Shown here: positions 25,905 to 34,875 of the stretch, piece after piece
How the letters are laid out: every line of letters begins with the position of its first letter
How positions within the stretch are numbered: position 1 is the first letter of the stretch
DNA from: Wenzhouxiangella marina
GTDB lineage: Bacteria > Pseudomonadota > Gammaproteobacteria > Xanthomonadales > Wenzhouxiangellaceae
Assembly: GCF_001187785.1 (NCBI RefSeq)
Contig: NZ_CP012154.1
Span: 2,288,501-2,352,500, forward strand
Reading direction: 5' to 3'
Length of the DNA stretch: 64,000 nt
Translations under genes and position numbers: made by a program
Notes under the pieces: generated by a model
Databases searched by the model: none
What the model was told of the DNA's origin: nothing
What the model saw: only the letters and a program-made list of their open reading frames with translations

Positions 25905-26456
25905 ATGGAACAGTATCGTGGCACGACCATCGTGTCGGTCCGTCGGGGCGACCAGGTCGTCATCGCCGGCGACGGCCAGGTCACTCTGGGCAATACGGTC
26001 ATGAAGGCCAACGCGCGCAAGGTCAGACGCCTGTACAAGAACCGAGTGCTGGCCGGTTTCGCCGGCGCCACGGCAGACGCCTTCACCCTGTTCGAGCGCT
26101 TCGAGAGCAAGCTGGAAATGCACTCCGGCCACCTGACCCGAGCTGCCGTCGAACTGGCCAAGGACTGGCGTACGGACCGCATGCTCCGCCGCCTCGAGGC
26201 CCTGCTGGCCGTGGCCGATCACGAGGCCTCCCTGATCATTTCGGGCAATGGCGACGTGATCGAACCGGAAGACGACCTGATCGCGATCGGTTCCGGCGGA
26301 CCCTTCGCCCAGTCGGCGGCGCGCGCCCTGATGCGCCACAGCGATCTGGACGCGGAAACCATCGCCCGCGAGGCGCTGACCATCGCCGGCGAGATCTGCA
26401 TCTACACCAACCACAATTTCACCGTCGAGACCCTGAACACGGACGCCTCCTCATGA
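25905..26456 (+). CDS. hslV: ATP-dependent protease subunit HslV (ClpQ)
   Basis: This 183-residue proteasome-like peptidase forms the proteolytic core of HslUV. After a six-residue propeptide the mature N-terminus would be Thr7 in [10 protein letters not shown], the nucleophile. Lys39 in [27 protein letters not shown] and [16 protein letters not shown] are conserved. The short propeptide is longer than in E. coli, where Thr follows Met directly, but similar extensions occur in xanthomonads. Its stop overlaps the hslU start (ATGA). Confidence 0.97.
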   Translation: MEQYRGTTIVSVRRGDQVVIAGDGQVTLGNTVMKANARKVRRLYKNRVLAGFAGATADAFTLFERFESKLEMHSGHLTRAAVELAKDWRTDRMLRRLEALLAVADHEASLIISGNGDVIEPEDDLIAIGSGGPFAQSAARALMRHSDLDAETIAREALTIAGEICIYTNHNFTVETLNTDASS

Positions 26457-27793
26457 CCCAGATGACGCCTCGCGAAATCGTCCAGGAACTGGACCGTCAC
26501 ATCATCGGCCAGGACGAAGCCAAGCGCGCGGTCGCCGTGGCGCTGCGCAATCGCTGGCGACGGATGCAGGTGGACGACGCGCTCCGCGCCGAGATCACGC
26601 CGAAGAATATCCTGATGATCGGGCCGACGGGCGTCGGCAAGACCGAGATCGCCCGCCGCCTGGCCGCCCTGGCCAAGGCCCCGTTCGTCAAGGTCGAAGC
26701 GACCAAGTTCACCGAGGTCGGTTACGTCGGCAAGGACGTCGAGTCGATCATTCGCGACCTCGTCGAGACCTCGGTCAAGATGGCGCGAGAAGAGGCCATG
26801 GCCAAGGTCCGGTCGAGGGCCGAGGACGCCGCCATCGAGCGGGTCGTCGACATCATGCTGCCGCGCCGCGAGAGCAGCGGCTTCGCCAATGCTCCAGGTG
26901 AGCCAGACGGCAATCAGAGCGATACGCGCCGGAAAATCTTCAACAAACTGGTCAGCGGCGACTTCAACGATCGCGAGATCGAAGTCGACGTGTCCCTGAA
27001 CGTCGGCGTCGAGATCATGGCGCCGCCGGGCATGGAGGAAATGACCAATCAGCTCCAGCAGATGTTCTCCAACCTCTCCGGCGGCAAGAAGCAGACCCGC
27101 AAGATGAAGGTCAAGGACGCCATCCCGGTGTTGATCGAGGAAGAAGCGGCGCGCCTGATCAATGACGAGGAGGTCAAGCAGACCGCCCTGAAGAACGCCG
27201 AGAACAACGGCATCGTCTTCCTCGACGAAATCGACAAGGTCGCGCGCCGCGCCGACGGCGGCAGCGGCGGTGAGGTCTCGCGCGAAGGCGTGCAACGTGA
27301 TCTGCTGCCCCTGGTCGAAGGCTGCACCGTCAACACGCGCTACGGCACCCTGAACACGGACCACATCCTGTTCATCGCCTCCGGCGCCTTCCACGTCGCC
27401 AAGCCCTCGGACCTGGTGCCGGAACTGCAGGGCCGCCTGCCGATCCGGGTCGAACTGAAGGCCCTCAGTGCCGGTGATTTCAAGCGCATCCTGACCGAAC
27501 CGGACGCCGCCCTGACCCGCCAGTACCAGGCCCTGATGGCCACCGAAGGCGTGCAGCTGAACTTCACCGACGAGGCCATCGAGCGCCTGGCCGAGATCGC
27601 CTTCGCCGTCAACGAGTCGACGGAAAACATCGGCGCCCGGCGCCTGCACACGGTGATGGAGCACCTGCTCGAGGACATCAGCTTCGTCGCCCCGGACCGC
27701 GACGGCGAGACCCTGGAGGTCGACGCCCACTACGTCGATCAACACCTGGCCGAACTGGCCGGCAACGAGGATCTGAGCCGCTACATCCTCTGA
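26453..27793 (+). CDS. hslU: ATP-dependent protease ATPase subunit HslU (ClpY)
   Basis: This 446-residue AAA+ unfoldase feeds substrates to HslV. Visible motifs are Walker A GPTGVGKT at residues 57-64, the GYVG pore loop in [11 protein letters not shown], Walker [10 protein letters not shown] near 254, and the sensor-2 [17 protein letters not shown]. The C-terminal SRYIL is the peptide that docks into HslV. The family's intermediate I-domain occupies about residues 110-240. The start at 26453 overlaps hslV by four bases. Length is the family norm. Confidence 0.97.
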   Translation: MTQMTPREIVQELDRHIIGQDEAKRAVAVALRNRWRRMQVDDALRAEITPKNILMIGPTGVGKTEIARRLAALAKAPFVKVEATKFTEVGYVGKDVESIIRDLVETSVKMAREEAMAKVRSRAEDAAIERVVDIMLPRRESSGFANAPGEPDGNQSDTRRKIFNKLVSGDFNDREIEVDVSLNVGVEIMAPPGMEEMTNQLQQMFSNLSGGKKQTRKMKVKDAIPVLIEEEAARLINDEEVKQTALKNAENNGIVFLDEIDKVARRADGGSGGEVSREGVQRDLLPLVEGCTVNTRYGTLNTDHILFIASGAFHVAKPSDLVPELQGRLPIRVELKALSAGDFKRILTEPDAALTRQYQALMATEGVQLNFTDEAIERLAEIAFAVNESTENIGARRLHTVMEHLLEDISFVAPDRDGETLEVDAHYVDQHLAELAGNEDLSRYIL

Positions 27794-27889
27794 TCGAGCC
27801 GCCCGGCGCTGGCGCGTTCTTCGTGCCGATGTCGTAACAGCAGATTCATTACACTGTCGGATCGCACCGACGCAGGGGATCACTCGAAC

Positions 27890-28723
27890 ATGGGGAATCG
27901 CGTCCAGCCGTCCAGTCCGCCGGCCATCCGGCTGGTCGATATCCGCCTGTCCCTGGGCGGTCGACCGATCCTTGAGGACTTCAACCTCGAAGTCCCGGCG
28001 GGTCGCGTGACCGCCGTGATGGGGCCCAGCGGTGCGGGCAAGACCACCGTGATGCGTCTGATCACCGGCCAGCTCAAACCCGAGGCGGGAGAAGTCTGGA
28101 TCGACGACACGCGCATCGACCAGCTCAAGCCGCGAGCGCTGAACCGCGCGCGTCGCCATATCGGCGTGCTCTTGCAGAACGGCGCCCTGTTCACCGATCT
28201 GACCTGCTTCGACAATGTCGCCCTGCCCCTGCGCGAGCACACGCGGCTGCCCGAATCGCTGATTCGACGGATCGTGCTGCTGAAGCTGCAGACGGTGGGC
28301 CTGCGCGGTGCCGCCGATCTCTATCCGCGCGAGCTTTCGGGCGGGATGAACCGTCGCGTGGCGATGGCGCGGGCCATGGCCATGGACCCGGATCTGATGC
28401 TCTATGACGAGCCCTTTGCCGGCCTGGATCCGATCTCCCTCGGTGTGTCCCTGCGGCTGATTCGCGAGGTCAATCAGGCCCTGGGCACCACCAGCGTGGT
28501 CATCACCCACGACGTGGGCGAAGTGGCGAAACTGGCCGACCATTGCTGCATCATCGCCGACCGCAAGACCATCGCAGCGGGCTCGCCCGCCGAACTGGCC
28601 GACAGCCAACACCCGCTGGTGCGGCAGTTTCTCGATGGGCAGCCGGACGGACCGGTGCCCTTCCATCATCCCGCGCCGCCGCTGGCCGAGCAGCTGCTCG
28701 ATCCCCATGGAAGCCAGCAATGA
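27890..28723 (+). CDS. mlaF: Phospholipid ABC transporter ATP-binding protein MlaF
   Basis: This 277-residue ATPase powers the MlaFEDB inner-membrane complex that moves phospholipids between the membranes. Walker A GPSGAGKT is at 45-52, the Q-loop at LLQNGALF, the signature ELSGGMNRR at about 148-156, Walker B LMLYDEPFAGLDP at about 169-181 and the switch His in VITHDVGEV. The signature LSGGM rather than LSGGQ is usual for MlaF. The C-terminal extension ends in an ATGA overlap with mlaE. A TACACT at 27850-27855 could be a -10, but no -35 is clear. Confidence 0.95.
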   Translation: MGNRVQPSSPPAIRLVDIRLSLGGRPILEDFNLEVPAGRVTAVMGPSGAGKTTVMRLITGQLKPEAGEVWIDDTRIDQLKPRALNRARRHIGVLLQNGALFTDLTCFDNVALPLREHTRLPESLIRRIVLLKLQTVGLRGAADLYPRELSGGMNRRVAMARAMAMDPDLMLYDEPFAGLDPISLGVSLRLIREVNQALGTTSVVITHDVGEVAKLADHCCIIADRKTIAAGSPAELADSQHPLVRQFLDGQPDGPVPFHHPAPPLAEQLLDPHGSQQ

Positions 28724-29487
28724 GCACGTCGAAGGTCGGCAGCCGCTGGACCGCACCGCTGCGCCATCTGGGTCAGGCCGGGCTGTTCCTGCTGACCGCG
28801 ATCGCGCACATGCGCCTGACCCGGCTGCAGCTGGCCGAGACCCTGCGCCAGGTCTACTTCGCCGGAGTCCGGTCCCTGGTCATCATCGTCACCGGGGGCT
28901 TCTTCGTCGGCCTGGTCCTGACCCTGCAGACCTACGACACCCTGACCCGCTTCGGCGCCGGTGACGCGGCCAGCACCGTGCTCGCCCTGTCCCTGTTCCG
29001 CGAACTGGGGCCGGTGCTCACCACCCTGCTCTTCGCCGGACGAGCGGGCACTTCGATCACCGCCGAGATCGGTCTGATGCGCGCGACGGAGCAGCTCGAC
29101 GCCCTCGACCTGATGGCTATCGACCCCCTCGAACGCATCGTCCAGCCTCGCCTGATCGCCGGTATCATCGCCGTGCCCGCGCTGACCCTGATCTTCAATG
29201 TCTGCGCCATCTTCGGTGGCGTGGTCTTCGCGGTCTTCCTGATGGGCAACGACGCCGTGACCTTCTGGGGCAATATGCAGGCCTCGGTGGAGCTCTGGCG
29301 CGACTTCGCCCACGGAATGTGGAAAGCCCTGGCCTTCGGCTTCCTGGCCGGCTGGCTGTCCGTGTACTTCGGCTGGACCGCTCGCCCGACCGGCGAAGGC
29401 GTCGCCCTGGCCACGACCCAGACCGTGATCGCCACCGCGATCTCGGTCCTGATGCTCGACTTCGTCCTGTCGGCCTTCATGCTCTAG
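28720..29487 (+). CDS. mlaE: Phospholipid ABC transporter permease MlaE
   Basis: This 255-residue membrane protein is the MlaE permease. An amphipathic N-terminal helix is followed by about five membrane segments. The conserved cytoplasmic loop ELGPVLTTLLFAGRAGTSITAEIGLM and the EQLDALDLMAIDP coupling segment are the clearest family signatures. It is coupled to mlaF by an ATGA overlap, and mlaD follows after 17 bp. Confidence 0.96.
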   Translation: MSTSKVGSRWTAPLRHLGQAGLFLLTAIAHMRLTRLQLAETLRQVYFAGVRSLVIIVTGGFFVGLVLTLQTYDTLTRFGAGDAASTVLALSLFRELGPVLTTLLFAGRAGTSITAEIGLMRATEQLDALDLMAIDPLERIVQPRLIAGIIAVPALTLIFNVCAIFGGVVFAVFLMGNDAVTFWGNMQASVELWRDFAHGMWKALAFGFLAGWLSVYFGWTARPTGEGVALATTQTVIATAISVLMLDFVLSAFML

Positions 29488-29504
29488 AGGTTGCAAGCAG
29501 ACCC

Positions 29505-29966
29505 ATGAAATCTTCTCATCAGATCGAACTCACCGCAGGCATCTTCCTGCTGCTGGCCATCGCCGCGCTGGTCTTTCTTGCCCTGCAGGCCACCGATCGC
29601 GGTGTGGCCTCCGGCGATGGCTACCGGATCGAAGCCAGCTTCATCAATGTCGGCGGCCTCAAGCCCCGCGCCAAGGTCGCCCTGGGGGGCGTCACGATCG
29701 GCCAGGTGGAGTCCATTTCCCTGGATCCCGAGAGTTTCGAAGCCCTGGTGGTGATGCGCATCGCCGCCCAGTTCGACGACCTGCCGGAAGACTCGTCGGC
29801 GTCGATCCTGACCTCGGGCATCCTCGGCGATCAATTCGTCGGCATCGAACCCGGCGGCTCGCCTGAACCCCTCGTCGACGGCGATCGTCTTATGCTTACC
29901 AATTCCGCGCTTCAGCTCGAGCAGCTGATCAGCCGGTATCTGTTCAATTCCGAAGAAGAGGAATGA
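29505..29966 (+). CDS. mlaD: MCE-domain lipid-binding protein MlaD
   Basis: This 153-residue protein has one N-terminal membrane anchor (about 9-27) and one MCE domain, with SFINVGGLKPRAKVALGGVTIGQVESI as the core and TSGILGDQFVGIEPGG after it. It forms a periplasmic hexameric ring on MlaFE. The length matches E. coli MlaD minus a few residues. The start follows mlaE by 17 bp; mlaC begins one base after its stop. Confidence 0.96.
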   Translation: MKSSHQIELTAGIFLLLAIAALVFLALQATDRGVASGDGYRIEASFINVGGLKPRAKVALGGVTIGQVESISLDPESFEALVVMRIAAQFDDLPEDSSASILTSGILGDQFVGIEPGGSPEPLVDGDRLMLTNSALQLEQLISRYLFNSEEEE

Positions 29967-29967
29967 C

Positions 29968-30606
29968 ATGCGCTCGAATCCCATGACCCTGGGCCTGATT
30001 GCACTGAGCCTGCTGGGCCTGAGTGCGTCCACGCTGGCCAATGGCGATCCCGTCGAGATGGTCCGCGAGACCACCGGTGAGCTGTTCGCCCTGGTCGAAG
30101 CCCACCGCGACGACTACGAACAGGATCCCTCGACGCTGCATGCCGAACTCAAGCGCGTGCTCGGTGAGCGCACCGATTCGATCTACTCCGCCCGCCTGGT
30201 GCTCGGTCGATACGGACGAGGCCTGGACGCCGGCCAGGTCGAAGCCTTCGCCGACGCCCTCACGGACGTCCTGATGCGCCGATACGCCAGTGGCCTGATG
30301 GACTTCCAGAGTCGCGACCAGGTCGAGGTCCTGCCCCTGGCCGGAGAGAACACCGATCGGATGACCCGCGTACGCACCCGCATCCAGCTCGACAATGGTG
30401 AAAAGGCGCCGGTGGACTACATGCTGCGCAAGCGTGACGGGCAATGGCTGGTCTTCGACGTGATCGTCGAAGGCATTTCCTATGTCTCGACCTTCCGCAA
30501 TCAGTTCGCGGAAGAGATTCGCCGGAACGGTTTCGACGCCACGCTCGAGCGCCTGCAACGCGGTGAGATCGATATCGAGGTGGGTGGCGATGGGCAGTCC
30601 GGCTGA
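29968..30606 (+). CDS. mlaC: Periplasmic phospholipid-binding protein MlaC
   Basis: This 212-residue protein has a signal peptide (hydrophobic core TLGLIALSLLGLSAS, likely cleavage after TLAN) and an MlaC/Ttg2D domain that shuttles lipid between the MlaA and MlaFEDB complexes. Helical segments ending ALTDVLMRRYASGLMDF and the strands VDYMLRKRDGQWLVFDVIVEGISYV, then STFRNQFAEEI, are typical. The 3' end overlaps mlaB by 17 bp. Confidence 0.94.
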   Translation: MRSNPMTLGLIALSLLGLSASTLANGDPVEMVRETTGELFALVEAHRDDYEQDPSTLHAELKRVLGERTDSIYSARLVLGRYGRGLDAGQVEAFADALTDVLMRRYASGLMDFQSRDQVEVLPLAGENTDRMTRVRTRIQLDNGEKAPVDYMLRKRDGQWLVFDVIVEGISYVSTFRNQFAEEIRRNGFDATLERLQRGEIDIEVGGDGQSG

Positions 30607-30913
30607 AACGGCCTTTCGGCTGGCGGGCGAGTTGACCGCCGAGGCCGTGGCCCGCTGCCACGCAAACAGCCTCGCCGCCGCCCGACGCTCCGAATTGCCG
30701 GGCCGGATCGATCTGGCCGACGTCACGCGAACGGACTCCAGCGCCCTCGCTTTGCTGCTGGAATGGCAGACCTGGGCCCGCGAGCGGCAGCAAGACATCG
30801 AATTCTCCAATCCCCCGGACAGCCTGCGTGTCCTGGCCAAGCTCAGCCAGGTCTCCTCGCTACTCGGCTGGGACGACACCCCTGATCGAACGGAACAAGA
30901 ATCCCCGTCATGA
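30590..30913 (+). CDS. mlaB: STAS-domain protein MlaB
   Basis: This 107-residue STAS protein would be the cytoplasmic regulatory subunit of MlaFEDB. It shows RLAGELTAEAV, RIDLADVTRTDSSALALLLEW and LAKLSQVSSLLGW, the strands and helices of the STAS fold including the conserved D-T/S-S/A segment. Its start lies inside mlaC; an in-frame GTG at 30584 is an alternative. It overlaps mlaA by four bases (ATGA), confirming a coupled operon. Confidence 0.9.
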   Translation: MGSPAETAFRLAGELTAEAVARCHANSLAAARRSELPGRIDLADVTRTDSSALALLLEWQTWARERQQDIEFSNPPDSLRVLAKLSQVSSLLGWDDTPDRTEQESPS

Positions 30914-31644
30914 AGAAACTGATTCCCCTGCTCCTGGCCGTCCTGCTCAGCGCCTGCGCCACGACCTCGCCGGACACGCGTCATCCCGACGACCCCTGGG
31001 AGCCGATGAACCGATCCGTCTACGCCTTCAACCGCGGCGTCGATCGAGCCATCATTCGGCCAGCAGCGAGAGGCTACGTTCGGGTAACGCCGGAACCGGT
31101 CCGCAACGGGATCGGCAATTTCTTCCGCAACCTGAGTTCGCCGGTGATCATGATAAACCTGCTGCTGCAGGGACGCGGTGAGGATCTGGAGCAGGAATTC
31201 CAGCGCTTCGTCGTCAACACGGTCTACGGCGCCGGCGGCATCTTCGACCTCGCCAGTCGCGGTGACATCGAAAAGAACGAGGCCGATTTCGGCCAGACCC
31301 TGGCGCACTGGGGCTGGGAGGATTCGCGCTACCTGATGCTGCCCTTCCTGGGCCCGTCGACGATCCGAGACGGCGTCGGACGCGGGGTCGACACCCTGCC
31401 CGACATTGCCTGGCGCGAAACCCGGGAGCGCGGTTCCTGGGCGCTGCTCGGCCTGCGCATCATCGACATTCGCGCAGGATTGCTACCCCTCGACGCCGAG
31501 CTGGCCGAGGCCTTCGACGAGTACGCCCTGGTTCGGGACGGCTGGCTGCAGCGTCGCAACTACTTCCTGTTCGGCGACGAAGCCGAGGTGCCGGACTACG
31601 AGGCCTTCCTGGAAGAAGGCGATTGGGACGAGGAGGAAAACTGA
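30910..31644 (+). CDS. mlaA: Outer-membrane phospholipid-removing lipoprotein MlaA (VacJ)
   Basis: This 244-residue lipoprotein has lipobox LSAC (Cys16) and the MlaA core DPWEPMNRSVYAFNRGVDR, VRNGIGNFFRNLSSPV and GWEDSRYLMLPFLGPST. In the outer membrane it removes mislocalised phospholipids and passes them to MlaC. Having mlaA at the end of mlaFEDCB makes the operon self-contained, unlike E. coli where mlaA is elsewhere. The acidic C-terminal tail is lineage-specific. Its stop lies 6 bp from the stop of the convergent PAS/GGDEF/EAL gene. Confidence 0.95.
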   Translation: MKKLIPLLLAVLLSACATTSPDTRHPDDPWEPMNRSVYAFNRGVDRAIIRPAARGYVRVTPEPVRNGIGNFFRNLSSPVIMINLLLQGRGEDLEQEFQRFVVNTVYGAGGIFDLASRGDIEKNEADFGQTLAHWGWEDSRYLMLPFLGPSTIRDGVGRGVDTLPDIAWRETRERGSWALLGLRIIDIRAGLLPLDAELAEAFDEYALVRDGWLQRRNYFLFGDEAEVPDYEAFLEEGDWDEEEN

Positions 31645-31650
31645 TCGATC

Positions 31651-33738
31651 TCAGCTGGCTTCCAGTTCGACGAGCTGACCCCGTCCCAGGTGCCAGCCCT
31701 GGGCACAATCACAGCCATGCGCTCGAACTTCCTCGAGCTCTTCGGCGGACTGAACACCCTCGGCGGTGACCGAGAAGCCCAACTCGCGAGCGAGTGTCAC
31801 GATGGCTTTCATGATGGCCGAATTCTTCGGGTTGCTGGCCAGGCCGCGAACGAAGACCTGATCGATCTTCAGCCGCTGCACGGGCAGATGGCGAAGGTAG
31901 GCCAGTGAGGAATAACCCGTACCGAAATCGTCGATGGCAATCGCAATGCCCTGCCTGCGCAGCGACTCGAGCTGTTCGAGCTTGTCGGCCAGCTCGTCCA
32001 TGAAGGCCCGCTCGGTGATTTCGACCTCGAGTCGAGCCGGCTGCAGACCGCAGTCCCGAGCCATCCGCACCAGGCGCCGCGCGAACTGCGGGTCCTTCAA
32101 TTGCACCGGCGCGACATTGATCGATAGCCGGCTCGTCGCATCGATCCGAGCCACCGCCCGCATGGCCTTGCGATAGACCTGCTCGCCGAGGGCGGCCACC
32201 AGACCGCGGGATTCGGCCAGAGCGATGAACTGCTCAGGATCGATCCAGCCATCCTCACGATGGTGCCAGCGGGCGAGGGCCTCGTAGGCCACCACCTCCC
32301 CGCTCGAAAGATCGACCACCGGCTGCAGCGCGACCTGGATCTCGTCCCGATCGACGGCGCCGCGGAGCTCGGTCTCCAGATAGCGGCGCGCCATCGCCGC
32401 CGCCGTCAGCTCGGGCGTGTAGGACGCCCAGTTCGACGGTCCTTCCTCCTTCGCCCGGTAGAGTGCCGCATCGGCGTGGCGCAGCAGATCCTCGGCCGTT
32501 TCGCCATCCTTGGGAAAAAGGCTCATGCCGATCGAAGCGGTCACCCGCAGCAGGCGATCGTCCACGGAGACCGGCGAGTCCATGGCGGCACACAGGGCCG
32601 AGGCCAGGCGAGCCGCGGGACCTTCGACCGATTCGCCTTGCACGATGATCAGGAATTCATCCCCCCCCAGCCGACCTACCAGGCCCCGATCACCCACGAC
32701 CTCGCGCAGGCGGCCGGCCAGTTCTTCGAGCAGTCGATCTCCGCTGCCATGCCCCCAGATATCGTTGATATCCTTGAAATTGTCCAGATCCAGGTGCAGC
32801 AGGGCCAGCTCCTGGCCCACGATCGAGGCCTCGGCAATCTGCTCCTCCAGCCGCAACTGCAGGGAGGTGCGGTTGGGCATGCCCGTCAGCGCATCCTCGT
32901 AGGCCAGGCGCACCAGCTCGTCTTCCATGCGCCGCCGCCCGGTGATCAGTCGCGCGAAACCGTGCCAGGTGACCGCCCCGTCCTGGTCCCGCTCGGGGCT
33001 GGAATCGACTTCCACCCACTCGGCATGTTCCAGCTGACCACCCGGGGGCAGCATCCTGAACTGCTCGTGGAATCGGCACAAGGATTGGCGGCTCTGTTCA
33101 GCGGCCCGTTGCACCCGCGCCTCGTCCTCGGGCGCGATCCGGTCGAACAGGGCCTGGGCATTCTCGACCACCTCGCTGTGCTCCACGCCGAACACTTCGA
33201 ACAGTTTCGCGCTGGCATAGGGCATGCTGAAGATGCCCGTGCCGGGCTCGTAGCGAAGCTGGTAGATCACCCCCGGCACCTGTCCGGCCACATGCCGGAA
33301 CTGCTCGGTCTGTCGAGCGCTGGCCCGCTCGGCGGCCTTCTGCTCGCTGATGTCGACACCGATGCCCGCAATCAGCGGCTCACCGTCCACGTCGACCAGC
33401 TGCCCGCTGTAACGAAACACCGGAGTCTGACCACTGCGGGTCAGCAGGGGGGCTTCCAGCGAGGCCTCACCGCATTCGAACACGCGCCGTATTGCCCCGC
33501 GAACCTCTTCCCGATGTTCCGGTGCGAACAGATCCAGGGGACTCATGGCGGCGATTTCCGACGCTGAATAGCCGGTCACCTGTTCGAAGCTCGCATTCCA
33601 GCGACGGAAGCGCTGCTTCGAGTCGATCAGATAGAAGATACCGGGAACGGTCTGCAGGACCGCATCGAGGAGATTGCCCGGGGGCACGGACGACCCGGTG
33701 ACGGTCAGTTCGGGTGCGGATTCGTCATGTTCGGGCAT
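31651..33738 (-). CDS. PAS-PAS-GGDEF-EAL cyclic-di-GMP signalling protein
   Basis: This ~695-residue protein has two N-terminal PAS domains (one with YLIDSKQRFRRWNASFEQVTGYS), a GGDEF domain with an intact RLGGDEFLII and LAYEDALTGMPNR upstream, and a C-terminal EAL domain. The EAL catalytic motifs look complete: YEALARW, SINVAPVQL, LEVEITERAF, AIDDFGTGYSSLAYL, LKIDQVFV and TAEGVQ. Both synthesis and hydrolysis are possible, and the net activity cannot be told from sequence. There are no membrane segments, so it is cytosolic. I choose the ATG at 33738, preceded by GGGGGAG at 7 bases; longer in-frame ATGs (33762, 33777) lack this site. It diverges from the ArsR-methyltransferase gene. Confidence 0.92.
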   Translation of the reverse strand: MPEHDESAPELTVTGSSVPPGNLLDAVLQTVPGIFYLIDSKQRFRRWNASFEQVTGYSASEIAAMSPLDLFAPEHREEVRGAIRRVFECGEASLEAPLLTRSGQTPVFRYSGQLVDVDGEPLIAGIGVDISEQKAAERASARQTEQFRHVAGQVPGVIYQLRYEPGTGIFSMPYASAKLFEVFGVEHSEVVENAQALFDRIAPEDEARVQRAAEQSRQSLCRFHEQFRMLPPGGQLEHAEWVEVDSSPERDQDGAVTWHGFARLITGRRRMEDELVRLAYEDALTGMPNRTSLQLRLEEQIAEASIVGQELALLHLDLDNFKDINDIWGHGSGDRLLEELAGRLREVVGDRGLVGRLGGDEFLIIVQGESVEGPAARLASALCAAMDSPVSVDDRLLRVTASIGMSLFPKDGETAEDLLRHADAALYRAKEEGPSNWASYTPELTAAAMARRYLETELRGAVDRDEIQVALQPVVDLSSGEVVAYEALARWHHREDGWIDPEQFIALAESRGLVAALGEQVYRKAMRAVARIDATSRLSINVAPVQLKDPQFARRLVRMARDCGLQPARLEVEITERAFMDELADKLEQLESLRRQGIAIAIDDFGTGYSSLAYLRHLPVQRLKIDQVFVRGLASNPKNSAIMKAIVTLARELGFSVTAEGVQSAEELEEVRAHGCDCAQGWHLGRGQLVELEAS

Positions 33739-33877
33739 CAGAGACTCCCCCGAGTGGGCCATACGGCCAACCAGCATCACGCGCTGCGACACCCCCTGCC
33801 CGCCGCGCGCCGAACGAGCGGAAACCCAGTCTAGCACGTGCCCGGACCCACGCTCCTCCTCGGCGGCGCCACCGCCC

Positions 33878-33906
33878 TTGATTGCCGGGCGGCCAGACGC
33901 TAGGCT
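33878..33906 (+). promoter_or_regulatory. Putative promoter of the arsR-metH operon
   Basis: TTGATT (33878-33883) and TAGGCT (33901-33906) are 17 bp apart. The -10 is weak (3/6). The expected start near 33913 falls at the left edge of the palindrome at 33913-33940. Confidence 0.3.
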
Positions 33907-33912
33907 ACGCAT

Positions 33913-33940
33913 ATATCTCTTGATCGCGATAAAAGGATAT
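33913..33940 (+). promoter_or_regulatory. 28-bp imperfect palindrome, probable ArsR-type operator
   Basis: The two 14-bp halves match at 11 of 14 positions. The outer arms are ATATC (33913-33917) and GATAT (33936-33940), and the centre is a perfect ATCGCGAT (33923-33930). ArsR/SmtB proteins bind such AT-rich dyads. The site lies just before the ArsR-methyltransferase coding region and overlaps its ribosome-binding site, so binding would block expression of the regulator and of metH. Confidence 0.6.
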
Positions 33941-33945
33941 TTCCC

Positions 33946-34875
33946 ATCAATCTCGAGCTGATCGGCCGGCACTGCGGCTTGCTGGGCGACCCCACCCGTC
34001 TTCGACTCCTGGCGCTACTGGAGCGCGAGGAGCTGACCGTGGCCGAGCTGGCACAGATCACCCGCCTTGCCCAGCCCAGGGTGTCCACCCATCTGGCGCG
34101 ACTTCGTGAGGCCGGCCTGGTGGCCGACCGCCGTGAGGGCGTGTCCGTCTACTACCGTCTCCAGAACGGGCGGGATCAATCCGATCTGATGGCCTTCTGG
34201 CGCCTGATCGGCGGCCAGCTCGACGATGCGCTCGTGCAGGCCGATCGCGACCATCTCGCCGACGTCCTGCAGCAGCGAGCCGCCGGACGGAACTGGCCCG
34301 ACGCCGTGGCCGGCGACATGGAACGCCATTATTCGCCAGGACGGACCTGGGAGGCGACGGCCCGGGCCCTGGTCCACCTGCTCGAGCCCGGCCGCGTCCT
34401 CGACATCGCATCCGGCGACGGCGTGATGGGCGAACTGCTGGCAGCCCAGGCCGAGCGGATCGACTGCATCGATCTATCGGAACGCGTCGTGGACGCCGGT
34501 CGTCAGCGCATCAAGGCCTTCGACAACGTCCACTTCCACCTCGGTGACATGCACGAGTTGCCTTTCGGGGCGGCCAGCTTCGACACGGTACTGATGCTGC
34601 ACGCCCTGACCTACAGCGATGCCCCCGAACGGGCCATCGCCGAAGCCGCGCGCGTCCTCGACCAGGGCGGGCGCCTGCTCGGCGCCACGCTCAACCGCCA
34701 CCGTTATCGCAGCGAGGTCGAGGCCTATGGGCATGTCAATTCAGGCTTCGGTGCCCGGCAGATCAGCCAGTGGTGCGAAGACGCCGGGCTGGACGTGCAG
34801 TTCTGTGACATCACCTCGATCGAACGGCGAGCGCCGCATTTCAAGATTCTGACCTTTCTGGCCCGCAAACCATGA
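33946..34875 (+). CDS. ArsR-family regulator fused to a SAM-dependent methyltransferase
   Basis: The protein (309 residues from the start proposed here) has an N-terminal ArsR winged helix ([21 protein letters not shown], then [19 protein letters not shown]) and a C-terminal class I methyltransferase domain ([28 protein letters not shown]). This fusion type often sits by methionine-cycle genes, and here metH follows with an ATGA overlap. Sensing SAM or SAH through the methyltransferase fold is plausible but inferred. No ATG or GTG gives the complete first helix. AAAAGGA (33931-33937) stands 8 nt before ATC at 33946, which would start [17 protein letters not shown]. The conventional alternative is TTG at 33979, without a ribosome site and cutting the first helix. 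Confidence 0.85.
   Translation: MNLELIGRHCGLLGDPTRLRLLALLEREELTVAELAQITRLAQPRVSTHLARLREAGLVADRREGVSVYYRLQNGRDQSDLMAFWRLIGGQLDDALVQADRDHLADVLQQRAAGRNWPDAVAGDMERHYSPGRTWEATARALVHLLEPGRVLDIASGDGVMGELLAAQAERIDCIDLSERVVDAGRQRIKAFDNVHFHLGDMHELPFGAASFDTVLMLHALTYSDAPERAIAEAARVLDQGGRLLGATLNRHRYRSEVEAYGHVNSGFGARQISQWCEDAGLDVQFCDITSIERRAPHFKILTFLARKP

Noticed and set aside
26402-28756. 784-codon open frame antisense to hslU and mlaF
   Set aside because: Spans two firmly identified genes on the opposite strand and resembles no protein; a high-GC artefact.
33741-33972. Longer start of the PAS/GGDEF/EAL protein (up to 77 more residues)
   Set aside because: The extension has no PAS-like sequence and overlaps the arsR promoter and operator; a strong ribosome site supports 33738.
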